A stretch of DNA of 64,000 nt, from positions 186,001-250,000 of the forward strand of contig JABYQU010000016.1 in assembly GCA_022264855.1 (NCBI GenBank). The letters run 5' to 3'. The DNA comes from Lenzites betulinus. Lineage: Eukaryota > Basidiomycota > Agaricomycetes > Polyporales > Polyporaceae. Both the position numbers and the translations under genes were made by a program. The notes under the pieces were generated by a model. The model saw only the letters and a program-made list of their open reading frames with translations, ran no database searches and had not been told where the DNA came from. Positions 46,788 to 59,770 of the stretch are shown one piece after another (positions within the stretch are counted from its first letter, which is position 1; each line of letters starts with the position of its first letter).

Positions 46788-47010
46788 ATCGCGGGTTTTC
46801 CGTCAGTCGAGATGCTATGGATGAATGGGCTTGAGGAAGACGGCGGCGAGCGGAGGATGGAACGGACCAAAGACGCGAGTCGGAGCGCCGGCGCCTCGCG
46901 TTGCTTACATAATATGAGCTTTCCAAAGAGTGCCAAACAGAAGTATGCGCACAAGTTGCCGAGTAGAAGTTGTGAACAGCGTGCCCACCTCTTTCTACAA
47001 CTCACTCGTT
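46788..47010. promoter_or_regulatory. Short bidirectional promoter
   Basis: Only 223 nt separate the start codons of the axis-like gene (minus) and RNA14 (plus), so the promoters must overlap. No TATA box seen. Confidence 0.5.
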
Positions 47011-50000
47011 ATGTCCGAACCTCCCCCTGCTGAGGCCCCCCGTTCTGAAACACCTATGGCGATAGATGCTGGTGAAAAGCCTGACCTGCCTCAGGACATC
47101 ATGAATGCCCTGCGTCAGCTACAGACCGCGCCACAGTTTTCGCCCACACCGACACCCACTCAACCTAACAATCAAGAATCCATAGCCGGGCGGCAAGGGC
47201 CAACGCCAACACCGCCGCCACAGTCAGAGTGGGAGCGATTGCGTGCCCAGCTGCGAGAGAAGCCCGTCGACGCGGATGTGTGGTTGAAGTTGGTCGACCT
47301 CGCAGAAGACTCGGGTGACATGGAGAAGATCAAGGACACATACGAAGGCATGCTCGAGACCTACCCCAACACTGTTAGCAACATCGTGTGCATGTATGAG
47401 CTCAACGTCCGTTGTCTGACCGCCAGGATGTCTAGCCCTCGGTACAAATCGCGTACCTGAAGCACTTTTTGGACGACCCATCCCAATTCAGCCAGGCTGA
47501 GGCACTCTTCAGACGTTTCCTGCTAAGAACTACTCCTTCTGTAGAGCTCCTCAAGTTCTACTTGACATATATCAGGTACGGTATCTCACCTCGTCATCTT
47601 TTTCATTTCGTTAGTGCTCAGACTGCAAGTAGGAGAGTGACGACCGGCCCGAACGCGCGCGAAGTCATTCGAAAGTGCTATGACTTCGCCCTCGGGCATA
47701 TTGGTCAAGACAAGGACAGTTACGAGATTTGGCAGGAATATATAAACTTCCTGAAGGCTGGAGAGGTGTGTGCTTTCTATCACTGGGTTTTCTTTTCGAC
47801 TTTGAGTGCATGTTTGAATGCTCGCCCCGTGTGTATGGGTCGTTCCATCGCTGCGTCAGTGCACAGTAGTCACCGTCCGGGGATAGGCATGCTGGTATGT
47901 TCGGCGTATTCTAGCTGCATACAATGATATGTATGCACACGACCGTCGACCCTTCGTACACCTGTTCTCTGCTCGTGGAGGATAGTCCAGTACGCTGCAA
48001 ATTGACATATATCGTGGACGTTCAGTCTTATCAACGACGAGACTGAGCGTCAGCGATTGTTTGTCATTTTCAAGCTGCGGTGTGAGATTGCTGAGGATGC
48101 CTCGTTCATCAAATAGAGACAATGCTCGATTGCTCCCGGAAAGCCTGCATGTGCATATCCGACTAGTTTTCGCCACTGTTGCTAGCGCTATTGTACGATT
48201 GTATAGTGCTTCCAATGGTCACTTCGTTCATATTCAAACTGCCGAGTGCATACACGGGGTGAACTTCTGACACCAGACCATTCGTTGCGCCATAGGAACC
48301 ACAAATACTGACCAACTAATGTATCCAGACGAATACAACATGGGAGGAACAGCAGAAGATGGATGCAGTCCGAAAGGCGTACCAACACGCGGTGCAAATC
48401 CCGATGGAAAACGTCAAGCGACTCTGGGAGGAGTATCAAGAGTTTGAGAACGGCCTCAATAGGATCACCGTAGGTTTTTTGTCCGATGGTTGAATACCAT
48501 CTCGCTAAAGGCTAGCATAACATAGGCCAAGAAGTTCATCTCCGACCTACAAGAGGCGCACATGCAGGCACGTACCGTGCTGAACCAGTTGCAAGAGCAT
48601 CTCTCGGTGCTTTTCGCGCCGGGGCCTTCCTCGCGCAGTAATCGCTCTTCAATCTGGCTGCCCCGCCCGCCGACGTTCAATCAGGGCGACAAGGCACTCG
48701 TGCAGCGGTGGAGGCTTTATCTCAAATGGGAGGAAAGCAACCCGCTTGAAATTGAGGAGAAGGATCGTACGACGTTGCTCCAGCGTGTGCAAAGTGTTTA
48801 TCGCAAAGCTGTCGTACGTATGCGGTACTATTCCGAAATCTGGTACGTCGTGGTCCAGTATAGATATAGCGGCATTCACTGATCCAGGCCCTGACGCCTG
48901 TAGGTACATGGCGTATGCATGGACGAAGGGTATTGGTAAGACAGAAGAAGCGAACGCGCTGCTCAAGTCTGGCATCGAAGCGAACCCTGCGAGGTCAGTC
49001 TGCGTATCTTATATTCAAGAGACAAGTCCTTATCATGACGCGTAGCTTCGTACTGAATTTCGCCTACGCCGAGGCACTAGAGCTACAAAACAACTTTGCG
49101 GAAGTGCACCCTACGTACGAGAAGTTCGTCGAGGTTCTCCGCAAAGACCTTGAAGCGACCGAACAGCGAATCAATGCGGAGAACTCTTCCAGCAGCTCGC
49201 TCGGCTCTCAACTCTCTCAGAAGACGGACACCAATGCCATGGACATCACGCCGAGTCTTGCTCAGTCGCAGTCACAGCCCCCATCTCAAAACTCATCGTT
49301 CGCCACCCAAGTATCCGACGACAAACCACCGAGGTCGAAGGAACTGATCGAGAAACGCACAGACTATGGGATCGTATACATCATGTATATGCGCTTTGGC
49401 CGTCGTGCTGAGGGCCTCAAGTCTGCCAGGAATATATTTGGCAAAGCTCGGCGGGATCGCTGGACGCCATGGGAGGTCTACGAAGCTGCGGGTGCGTCTT
49501 TTGCAAAGCATCCGTTGTGGCGTGTTGACTATATGCCCGTGCAGCGTTGATGGAATACCACTGTGGCAACAAAGATGTTCAAGTCGCAAGCAGAATCTTC
49601 GAGAAAGGCATGGAAACCTTCGGCGAAGAGGTTGAGTTCGTTCTGCGCTACCTAGGCTTCCTCATCTCCATCAACGACGAGAACAGTAAGTATTCACATG
49701 TTCTAGCGACAAGGTTGCTCAAGCAGTCCTACAGACGCGAGGGCACTGTTTGAACGTGTGATCGGTACTTTCACTGCTGACAAAGCGCGTCCGTTGTGGG
49801 AGCGTTGGGCGCGTTATGAGTATCAGTATGGTGACCTTGCAGCGGCTCACAAGCTGGAGAAACGCTTGTCAGAGGTGTACCCCAACGGTATGACACTGTC
49901 GCGTCACCTTAGCAATGTACTCACTGACTCTATGCCCAGATCCTCCCATCAAGAGGTTTGCAGAGCGTCACAAGTACTTGAACATCGATGCGATTGCAGT

Positions 50001-50715
50001 GCGTGACTTGGGCTTTGTGCTTGGACGTCAAGGGTCCCGTGGTAGCGGCAGTGGTAGTGGAGGTCTCGGGCGGTCTGAAACGCTCCAATCCCTCCTTGCG
50101 TCTCAGCCGAAAGAGACGCTTCAAGCGCCCACCAGCTCAAAACGAGCAGTGTCGCCCGAGCACAGGAGACGTGAAGATAGCCGGTCTGAGTATCCTTCCA
50201 AGCGGCAACGTCCTGCGAGTCCAGTCAGGGAACGTGATCGCGACTGGAGAGATTCGCGAGATGGACCGCGCAACCGACGCCATGGTTCGCCCCCATGGGA
50301 GAGAGAGCGTGAACGGGATCCTCCGCCCAGAAGGCCTGTCAAGGAGGAGAAAGAAGAAGACAAGGGCATCGCGCTGCCCAGTGTGCTCTCCTGGTTCGTC
50401 GGCACGCTACCCACAGCGAACTCGTTTGATGGTAAGTGGTAATCCGGATAGGTTTCTTTATCATCACTGAAGTGAACGTGCTTGTAGGCCCTGTATTCCG
50501 GACTGATGACCTGATGCAAGTGTTCCGCAACGCTGTGATTCCGTCCACGACTCCTGCCAGAGCTCGGTCGCCTCCCGGCCCCCGCACAGGTCGGTGATGT
50601 TTTAATCCACATGCCTTTCCGAGCTGACTTTTTAGACGTGCAAGCAGGAGGCAGACCCCCACCAGACTACGGACCGTATCAAGGCCCCGGAGGTGGACGT
50701 CGCGGACGTTGGTAG
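47011..50715 (+). CDS. RNA14: mRNA 3'-end processing protein RNA14 (CstF-77 homologue)
   Basis: HAT-repeat scaffold of cleavage factor IA/CstF needed for pre-mRNA cleavage and polyadenylation in the nucleus. The start MSEPPPAEAPRSETP is chosen over the longer open frame, which has no ATG upstream in good context. HAT repeats are evident: WLKLVDLAEDSGDMEKIKDT, YEIWQEYINFLKAGE, VKRLWEEYQEFENGLNRIT, WRLYLKWEESNPLEIEEKD, IWYMAYAWTKGIGKTEEA, YGIVYIMYMRFGRRAEGLKS, WTPWEVYEAAALMEYHCG, PLWERWARYEYQYGDLAA. The C-terminus has an Arg/Glu/Ser-rich linker then the conserved monkeytail (LPSVLSWFVGTLPTANSFDG; DDLMQVFRNAVIPS) that binds partner subunits, ending in a GGRRGRW tail. About 900 residues. All introns are about 50-70 nt except one of 564 nt (47766-48329). 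Confidence 0.95.
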
Positions 50716-52005
50716 TCGACTCTCCGTAATATCATACCCGTATCGGTAGTCGATAGCTCTGAGCTCCTCGTTAGGTCGCATAGCGTACGGCGTTGCAGGA
50801 CCGAACGAACGATGACCTCGTAGTATACGCCGAAGGGTATATCGGATTCTAGTGTGACGCTCTGGGCGCTATTCATGCTGAATTCGCGGTTTACGTATCA
50901 GTGCACGTACATTAGAATTTAGCGGTACATAGCTGCTGTACGACGACCGTAATGGACCGAAACGCTTAGGAAACTCTTTCTCTCAGACGTCGCCCGGGCA
51001 CGCGCGTACGGAAAGGTGAGTTAGCCTTGCCCACCTCTGAATCAGTATTGTCTCTTATCTCAATGTACTTCGTGTGTCGATGTCCCCAGTCTCACCAACA
51101 CTCTTGGTTTCTAGCGTGGCACCTTGTCTCAGGATATAACCAGAGAACGGGCCCTATGCGGGCCCGCGCGAACGCCCTCCCACCATTGGGCGGACTGAGC
51201 ACAACGCTGCACGGCGTGCGAAGGCTACACACGCGCGGCGAAACGTGACACCTTCAGCTGAGCTCCTACCACATCTCGGACACCAAGTGGCTATAAATTT
51301 TTGCCCAATGTCTGGCAACGCGTTGTGACGGAGAGATGTGGTGCAGATGTACCTTAGCTGCGCTAATTGTTGTCTGGCACACTCGAGGTCTTAACTTGTC
51401 TTAAGTACAGTACTAGTGTATATAAACTGCTTCAATGCTTGTCATGTTTTGCGGGTCCAAATTCCCCCTCACGCAGTTGAACGAGTTTGGTCTCCCCCAA
51501 CGTACAAGGACCTCCGAATTTCGTTGTTCAGTTGTCTACCTCCATCGACAAACTATTCAGCGGCGCTCCTGAGGTGACTCATCACGCTGCAGTGCTTGCT
51601 GCCAATGGGCAGCCTACAGACTCCGGAGGCGATGACGAAGACAGCAACACAATTTAGCCCATTTTCGATCTCCCAAACGACCAGGGAAGTGCCGCCTAGG
51701 CGTCGGCGTAGACCTTGCGTGTATTCAGAGCCATACGACCGGACACGCTATGCTCTGTCTGGACCTTCGGAGGCACATGCAAGGGCGCTGAGACCTGAGG
51801 CCTGAGGCCTGAGGCCTGAGGGACCGGCCGCGGCGCGCAGGAAAAGCTGCTTCAATATTGGGGTCCGGGTGACCTTGCACGCAAGGTAATTTAGTCAGGA
51901 TGTATATCACCGTGCACAGGGCCGTAAATGGTCAGCGATAGAGACTAACGCTGAACTGTACTCCACAGTGCTTGTCTCTCGCCGTCGTTCACGCCGTAGC
52001 TCAAG
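50716..52005. other. Intergenic region upstream of the GH85 gene
   Basis: About 1.3 kb. No supported gene. Contains four tandem CCTGAGG units at 51794-51821 and probably the promoter of the GH85 gene. Confidence 0.5.
51794..51821. repeat. Four tandem 7-bp repeats
   Basis: CCTGAGG is repeated four times without mismatch, about 185 nt before the GH85 start codon. Simple slippage repeat; no function evident. Confidence 0.9.
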
Positions 52006-54601
52006 ATGCCCCTCCGCGGAACCAATCACTCGCCTTTGGTCTCCGATGATGCGCCATACTTTAGATCCTTGTCTGATCTTGATCAATGGAATGCACAGTC
52101 ATCACATGTGAGAAAGCTCGACGGTGTACTTCCTTATGTCCCCCGTAGTACTACGGAAGGTAGCGATGTTGAATTCGGAGGTAAACTTCTTGTGAGTACT
52201 ACATAAGCTCTTCAATTGCGGGTCGGGAACTAATGACAGGATAGGTATGTCATGACTACAAGGTAACTAGTCAGAGCCAAGTCATAAACCAAAAGATACC
52301 ACTCAACCGGCTGACTTGCTTCAGGGTGGCTACACCGAATCCCCTGAGGCTCCAGCGTACACTTTCAACTTTTGGAGTTTGTGTGATACATTTATATAGT
52401 CAGTTTTCGCGTACGCTCGCGTGTATCTTACTCATTGTTGCTTTCACCTCAGCTTTGCACATCATAGAATAACCATCCCACCCTCTGGATGGACGACAGC
52501 CGCTCATCGTCATGGCGTCAAAATGCTCGGGACTATGTGAGCTTGTGCATGCTGAATTCCGTCTGTAACCGCACCAGTCATTCTGACCGGTTGTTCGTAG
52601 AATCTTTGAGCACGATGAGTCCGAAGCCGATTGCTTGCGCCTTCTTGTAGGCCCCCTACCCAAATCGCTCACCGGACCAGCAAAATCCAGTCCGAGTACC
52701 ACACTACCTGTCTCGCCATTCTATGCGCGACTACTCGCAGAAATCGCATACCAACGTGGATTTGATGGGTATCTGCTCAATATTGAGACTGCGCTTCGCG
52801 GGGGTGTAGAACAAACTCGTGCTCTGACTCTTTGGATCGCTATGCTCGAACGCGAACTGAAGCGCACTGTTGGAGAGCATGCGCACGCCATGTGGTAAGT
52901 TTCACTGCAGCTAGTAAACCCATCCCAAACCCGCTGACATCTTCGTCAAGGTACGACAGTGTAATAGTGGATGGTAGGTTAGCCTGGCAAGATAGATTGA
53001 ATAGTATCAACCTCCCTTTCTTTTTGCCATCGACTGCGTTCTTTTCCAACTACACGGTAATGAAATCCTCTCGCACGGTGAAATAGATCGCTGACGTGCT
53101 AGTTTAGTGGCGCTCCCACTACCCCAACGCGACTGCCCAGTATCTACTCAGTCTCGACCAAGATGAGTCGCGTCGCCAAAAAGAGCTGCATGATCTGTAT
53201 ATCGGTGTAGATGTATGGGGCCGCGGCTCCCACGGCGGCGGCGGTTTCGGCCTGTACAAAGCCCTCTCACACGTCGACCCAAAGTCCCTGGGGCTTAGCG
53301 TTGCGCTCTTCGGGCATGCATGGACCTGGGAAAGCGAACAGGACAAGCCCGGGTGGTCATGGAAGGTGTGGTGGGAGTATGAGCGCAAGCTCTGGCTAGG
53401 TCCTTCGAAGGAGGGCGAACTCGTAGAGGTGCCCGACTGGACGCCGCGCCAAGGGGAGCCGGCATGCGTACACGGACCCTTCACCCCCATTTCGGACTTC
53501 TTCCCCCGCCGCCCGCCGCCTAATCCTGCGGATCTTCCGTTCTTTTCCTCGTTCTCCCCTGGAGTAGGATGGACGTGGTTTGTCCGCGGGATCCGAATGC
53601 TGCACACGGACCACGGATGGACAGACCTCAGCAAGACTACCTCGATCGGCGACATGGTGTTTCCAAGACCTGCTCTCGTTTGGGAGGGTGGCGATCGTGA
53701 CGATGCACCTCCGGTGGCGACTTCGGAGATCTCCATGGAAGATGCTTGGCTAGGAGGTAGCTCACTCGTCGTGAGCGTTTCCGTCCCAGCTTCCGATGCA
53801 GAGGACGCGTTCTTCCGCTGCGTATGGCTTCCCCTACAATCCCTCTCAATCACTCCGGGGAAGTCGTACCGGATGTCTGTGGTGCTCAAAACTCTAGGCT
53901 TGGTCGACGTCGACATTGGAGCCTCTATCAAGGCCCTCGTCCCGGGCCTCCCTGAATTCGATGTCTCGCACGTCCCCTCTCCGCCTGGGCAAGCGCCGCT
54001 GCCAGAAGGATGGTTCGAAGTGGCCGTCGACTTCAAGATATCTACTACATCCAAAAGCGACGTTTTGAGCGCCGCAGGCCTTGTCATCGGCTTCGCTTGC
54101 GAGGATCCCACGGAGGAGGCAGAGTTCTCCGTGCACGTCGGTGCGCTCAGCGTCTCCGCCAACCCACACTCTCCCGACAACACCGTCCCCGAGCCCAAGG
54201 TTATCTGGGCCGACTTCGCCGCTGATGCACCTGCGCGTCCGTTCTCTGGCGCTCTGACCTGGGGCACGGGGATGTCGCTCGGGCCCGTGCCTACCATCTC
54301 CCTGACCTCGCCGGAAGATCCACGACCCTGCTGGGTCATCGACGACGCTCTCCCAGGATTTTTGTACTTCAACATCTACGTTCAGGCGCACACGCCGGAG
54401 GGTGTCGCTGTCCTCCCTGAACAGGCGACGTTTATTGGTACAACGGGGTTGGACGGCAGAGGGAATAGGTTTTATGTCGACCCGGCGTGCCTTCCGCCGG
54501 AAATCGCTGCGGCGAAAGCGGTGAGGTTCTACGTACAGGGTGTCACCGATACCGGTCGGGTGTTGAGATGGGAGGACTGCGCTTTCGTCGATGTACGGTA
54601 G
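52006..54601 (+). CDS. Cytosolic endo-beta-N-acetylglucosaminidase (GH85)
   Basis: ENGase that cuts the chitobiose core of free or misfolded-protein N-glycans. Seven exons: 52006-52191, 52245-52262, 52325-52398, 52453-52536, 52601-52894, 52951-53056, 53108-54601, all in phase, about 750 residues. There is no signal peptide, which fits the cytosolic type. GH85 landmarks: LVCHDYKGGYTESPEAPAY, TFNFWSLCDTFIYF, HHRITIPPSGWTTAAHRHGV, LGTI, and the catalytic motif RGFDGYLLNIETAL, where the Asn and Glu of NIE are the substrate-assisted catalytic pair. Then WYDSVIVDGRLAWQDRLN, SNYTWRS, DVWGRGSHGGGGFG and FGHAWTWE. The C-terminal beta-rich domains contain no further motif I can name and end in WEDCAFVDVR. 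Reading frame intact. Confidence 0.95.
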
Positions 54602-54823
54602 ACACGAGTGTCGCATGAGATGACTGGCATGTAATTGACGGAATGTATGTTACTACTGAACGAAACCGTGTAACAGTCAATGTGCCGATGGTATTGGGAA
54701 TCGCGAACGAAATAGCGATAATAAGACAGTGGAATACATGAGCACCGCGTACAATAACAAGATGATAATCTACAGAGCGTCCCGGTCCCGGCGTATTACA
54801 ACGCACCCATGCATAATCTCCAG
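54602..54823. other. Convergent spacer
   Basis: 222 nt between the stop codons of the GH85 gene and the Yta7-like gene; AT-rich, no features beyond probable polyadenylation signals. Confidence 0.5.
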
Positions 54824-57800
54824 TTAAGGGGAACCCATCTCCATCTCATCCAACGAGACTTCCTCGACAAACTCGCGCGCCGTGGCCTTCAGCTGGTTCA
54901 GCAGGCAAGTCCGGTCCCACTCAGATCGATGATTCCAGACCAAGGCGAGACAAGTCGCGCGCAGCTGCTCGAGCTGCTCGATGTTGAGTAAGCTCGTAGA
55001 GTCCTGCAAGTACGACCGGAGCTCGGTGAGCAAGTTTTCGTCCAGGTGGAAATCGGGGAGGGGAGGAGTCGGACTGCGTTCCACTTCCATGGGTTGCTCA
55101 GGCTGAGGGGCCTCAGGCGCTTCGCCGGTGACAGGGGCCTCGACTGGCTGGGTATCCATTGGCTGATCGCCCTCGACGATGATTCCGGCCTCTGTAGGCA
55201 GCTCGCTGACAGGGGGTACAGATCCTCCACGCGATGCTGGATGGTCCAACGTCCTCGACCTAGAAGGGGTGAAGGGGTTGTCCGGAGGATCTATAGGGCC
55301 CGCGTGCGGGGCGTCGATAGGCGAAGGCAAAGGGTTCAGGAGTGCAGGATCGAAGCCACTTCTACGCGGTGCGTCGGAGCCGGCCTCCTCAGGAATGGGT
55401 AGCATGCCATCCGGCTGAGACGACGACGAAGCAAGCTGATCGACCTCGTCTGCGAAGCGTACGCTCATAGAGCGTCCATTGCTGGTGGGCGATTGAGGTC
55501 CGTTCTCGGTGGCCTCAGGCCCCTCACCGTCCTCGCCCTCAGTCCGGGACTTCTTCGTCGCGCGCTCGCCATTTTCATCTCCAGAGGGGGTCGCAGCCGC
55601 TTCGTTTGAGCGCTGCCGCTTTAACCTTCGCTCCAACTGCGTGAGATCGTCAACAGGCTGGACGTCGGGTTCCTGACCATTGTGTCGAGCACTGCGTCGG
55701 GTGCCCGGGGCGTACGTCTGGCCATTCGGAACCGCTTTCTCCTTCTCCTTGCTGCGCCGGTATTCATCGCGTCTCCGTCGTTCGCGCACGGCCATACGCT
55801 GGCACTCCATCCTGAATTGAGTATCGAAGTCTTGGATGCTGACCTCGGCGGCGGTAAGCATGGCTTGGGCCCTGAAGAGCCGCTCAGGGTCCTCGTTGAT
55901 CCGCACGTTTGCATTGTGCACGATCTTGCGAATGTCGTCTAGGAAGTCATCTGGTGTAAGGTAGCGACTCTTGTATAGCTCAACATTCATGCGCTCGAGA
56001 TCCATGTCAAACAGAGGAGGCTCCGGAGGGATGGCTAGCTGCTGCTGGGCTTGGTTGTCGATTGGTTGCTCAATGATCTGCTGGGTCCGAGTCTCATTGA
56101 CCACCTCGGTGACGCCGTTTGACGTTGTATGTACTTCGACAGTGGACGAAACAATTTCCACCTGGGGAGGAGGTGCGTCGAAGTCGTAGTTGTACTCCTC
56201 CTGTGCGTCCTCATTAGAACAGCTCGCGGAGATGCGGCGAAAGACTTACCATTGCACGCTTGGTAAAGCGTTTGAACTTCCTCTTGAGCTCGGAAAGTAT
56301 AGGCCCTAGGCGGTACTTGAGCAACGTGACGACGCGTTGGTCGCTCTCCTCTTGAACGGCCAGCTCGGCGGCAGAAGGCTGCCGGGGCTCGAGAGGAGGA
56401 GCAATGGGCAACTCTTCCAGCACTCGTTTCTTGCGTTTGATACCATCGGGGAAGTGGTTCGGAGGACGGCGGATGTCGGACATTAGACCCTCGAAGAAAG
56501 CTTCCCGTTGAGGGAGGGATGGAGTCGTCAACGCAACACGGTTCTCCCGTGCAGGGCCAAACCATTGTCTGACATCCTTCGGAAGCCGTGAGAAGGGACC
56601 ATCCACAACGGCGAGGAGCAGGATAGGATCCGTAGGCGAAAGCGAATCCAGCATCGCGCGCACAGTTGTTCGCGCGGTTTCTGTGACAGCTGCACACCAG
56701 CCTACCAGCGAGGGAATATAAAGCACCGAAGGCTGGTGGCGTTTGGCTTCGACAAAAAGCTGAACTATAGCGGCCTCTGGTGTCTGCAAGCGCACAGTCA
56801 GCGGTGAGATCAAAATATGGAAGGTCTCGACGTACCCTTGTCGAATCGCTCATAAGCGTCCCCAGGTCGAGAGTCTGGATATGATAGCCCTCAAGATGAT
56901 GGAGAGCAGCCGCGGCGATGTAGCCTTGGCCCATACCCACTGGACCATGCAAGACTACACGAGGTCGATATATGCGCAAATTCTCCATCGCTGCAAGAAG
57001 TAGTGAGTCAATTATTCAGCTGCGGGCCACGTGTGATACGTACATTGCAACATGAGCTCGCGCTCAAGAGCATTTTCTGAGCCCTCATCTTCAAATTCGG
57101 CCTCCTCAAGCGCGGTGCGCTTCTTGCCAACAGGAAGAACCTTGCTGATGACTGCCTTGATCCTCTCTAGAGGTTCCTGCAGCAGGGGGACGAGCTGAGT
57201 AGGAAGCGGAGTGGCTGCAGATGATACTGATCGTGCGGAGGATGGTACGAGCTCTACAGATATCAGCAGTAAGCGCCCATGGACGTTCAAAACATAGATG
57301 ACCGACGGGAACGCACTCTTGATAGAGATCATGAAATCTCGCAACTCCGCCTCGATCGTCTCAGGCTTTAGCAGAAGGCGATCGTTGGATTTGTAGATCT
57401 GCGGGTAGCGCCGCTGAACAGCGTTCAGGGCGGCCTCTGTGCACAAAGCCTGCGTTCGCGCTCAGCATGCGCCGCATGTATTGATTATGCGCGAGACTCA
57501 CCCTGAGGTCGGCACCACCGTAGCCCTTCGTCAATTTCGCTAGGCCTTTGACATTCTCCTCGCCTTTCTCGCCCTCCCAGCCAGCCCATTTCTTCGTCAT
57601 GATACGCAGAATGCGCTCCCTCGCTTCCAGACCAGGAAGAGGAAAGTAGAATTCTCGATCAAATCGTCCAGGGCGTCGAAGAGCCGGGTCGATCGCGTCG
57701 GGTCGGTTGGTGGCCCCGATCACGATGACTTGACCGCGACCATCCATACCATCCATGAGCGCAAGCAGCGTTGACACAATTGACGCGTGAATCTGGTCCT

Positions 57801-59770
57801 GCTTCGACGACCGTACAGGTGCAAGGCCATCGATCTCGTCGAAGAAGATGATACTAGGTTGCTGGTTTCGTGCCTCTTCAAACAGCAATCGGAGTTGACG
57901 CTCGGCCTCGCCGACCCACTTCGACAGACAGTCGGCACCCTTACGCATGAAGAAGGCTGCATTGGTGTGAGGCGGCGCCGGTCCCTCTGGATATGGAAGG
58001 CGACTCACATATGCCCTTGCCATTGGAACGACAGCTAGCGGCGAGTGCGCGCGCCAACAGCGTCTTACCAGTTCCTGGAGGACCGTGGAAGAGGACGCCA
58101 CGCGGAGGGGTGACGTCGAACCTCTGGAACACTTCAGGATACAATAGAGGAAGAAGAGTCATCTCCTTCAGCGAATTGATGTCTTAAGTGAAAACTACTG
58201 AGTCAAGCTGCCGTGGCAAATGAGAAGATGACCTACGATCGTCGAGGCCTCCAACCTCGTCAAAAGTTACGTTCTGGTTGACACCAAGCGGATCTGCATC
58301 GGCGAGGGCTGTAGCAATTATCAGACACTGCACGCAGATTAATTACAGAGGACGTACCGGCGTCGCCGACCTTGCCAAGGTTCGACGGCGTCCCGGCAGC
58401 AGCAAGATCACCAGGTAAGAAACCACCCGCGCTTCCTGCACCGGCGAATACCCCACCTCCGCCTGCACCAGCGAGGCCTCCAAATGGCTTGCGAGGTGTC
58501 CGGGTGACATGGTCCGAGTCCTAAGTGATACCGTGAGGATGAGTAGGGTATTCATTAGACATCCTCCAGGAGAACTCACAGAGTCATCGGCGGGTGCACC
58601 CATCCACCTACTCAGCTCCGCCCCCGTCGCACTCCATCCAGGAGGCTTCGGTCGTCCATGTCCCCGATGCGACTTCGACGTCCCGGGTCGAGGTCTGGGA
58701 GGGGGCGCACGCAATTCTTCAAGCGGTGGTGGGATGGCGTAGTTGATCTTCGTCCGCTGTCGCAGCGCATAGGGCTTACCATCGGTCTCGGGTTCCGCGT
58801 CACCATCGGCATCCCCTTCCCCGTCGACGTCTGCATCAGCTTCAGGCTCTGGTTCTGGGGAGGTGACAAGCGCTTCGTCGATAGACCCGTCACCGTCCGC
58901 CGAACCCGACGATGGTTCATCGACGTAACCGTCCTCGTCGTCTTCGCCTTGATTAGGATTTGACCGCGTGCGTCGTGTTGACACACGTTTCTTCTGCGAA
59001 GATGCCCGAGGCTGAGACCGGCCGTTGGAGCGCTTCGTCGAGCGACCTCCATTGTTCGCGTGGCCATTGCTGGATGGAGCGTTCTTACTTCGATTGCGAG
59101 TTGGATACCGGCCGACTTTCACTTCGCCATCTTCCTCGTCGCTCACGATGAACCCGTTCAGCTTGGAGGGGCCTCTGGTAGATCTCCCACGGAGTGCATA
59201 GCGACCAACAGGTTCCTCCTCGTCCTCTTCTTCGTCGGGGGCTACTGGCACGACCTGCTTCCCTTTGCCCTTGGGAGAGATGAGATCTAGGGGGTCGTCC
59301 TCGCTGGCGGACTCTTTGTAGGACTTCTTGATAACGCGACGGCCGCGGGAAGACATCTCATACGCGGGCTCTTCCCCGTCGGCTTCCTCATCTGCTGGTG
59401 GCTGGTTCTCTTCCACTTCCATGGAGGCATTACTTTCGTGGTACTCGGAACCCGAAGCAATGGGGCTGCTGGGATCGTGGCGAGACGTGCGGCGTGTAGA
59501 GGGGGCCATCGGAGGTAGCTTGATACGCAAGCTAGTAAGTGGTGAAGGGAAAGGGTCGGGCTGAGGATACGGCGGCAGCGGTGGTAAGTTAGGCGGTTGG
59601 GCGATGTAAGCGGAGAACTGAGGGTCCGGAGGGTAAACAGGCTGAGGCAGGGGGAAGTCCTGAGGATGGTATGCTTGCTGCGGGGGCGGAAGAGACGGCT
59701 GAGAGGGCGGGGCGAAGTCGTATGTCGGAAAGACGAATTGATTGCCCGGAGGTTGGTATGGTGGGTTCAT
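54824..59770 (-). CDS. YTA7: Chromatin AAA ATPase, Yta7/Abo1/ATAD2 family
   Basis: Nuclear ATPase with a bromodomain-like region that handles histone H3-H4. About 1,450 residues. [15 protein letters not shown] starts a 100-residue Pro/Gln-rich stretch, then an acidic/basic disordered region with repeated [20 protein letters not shown] units. AAA1 has Walker [35 protein letters not shown], Walker [17 protein letters not shown] and the Arg-finger/sensor region [23 protein letters not shown]2 is degenerate: [19 protein letters not shown] lacks the Walker A Lys-Thr, as usual in this family. A bromodomain-like part follows ([39 protein letters not shown]). The tail is disordered, with [16 protein letters not shown] segments, and ends in a helical domain ([20 protein letters not shown]). 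Frame intact; the bromodomain is split by a Gln/Thr-rich insertion. Confidence 0.93.

Noticed and set aside
47856..48215. Minus-strand frame of 119 codons inside the long RNA14 intron
   Set aside because: No motif and no promoter; kept only as a remark on the intron.
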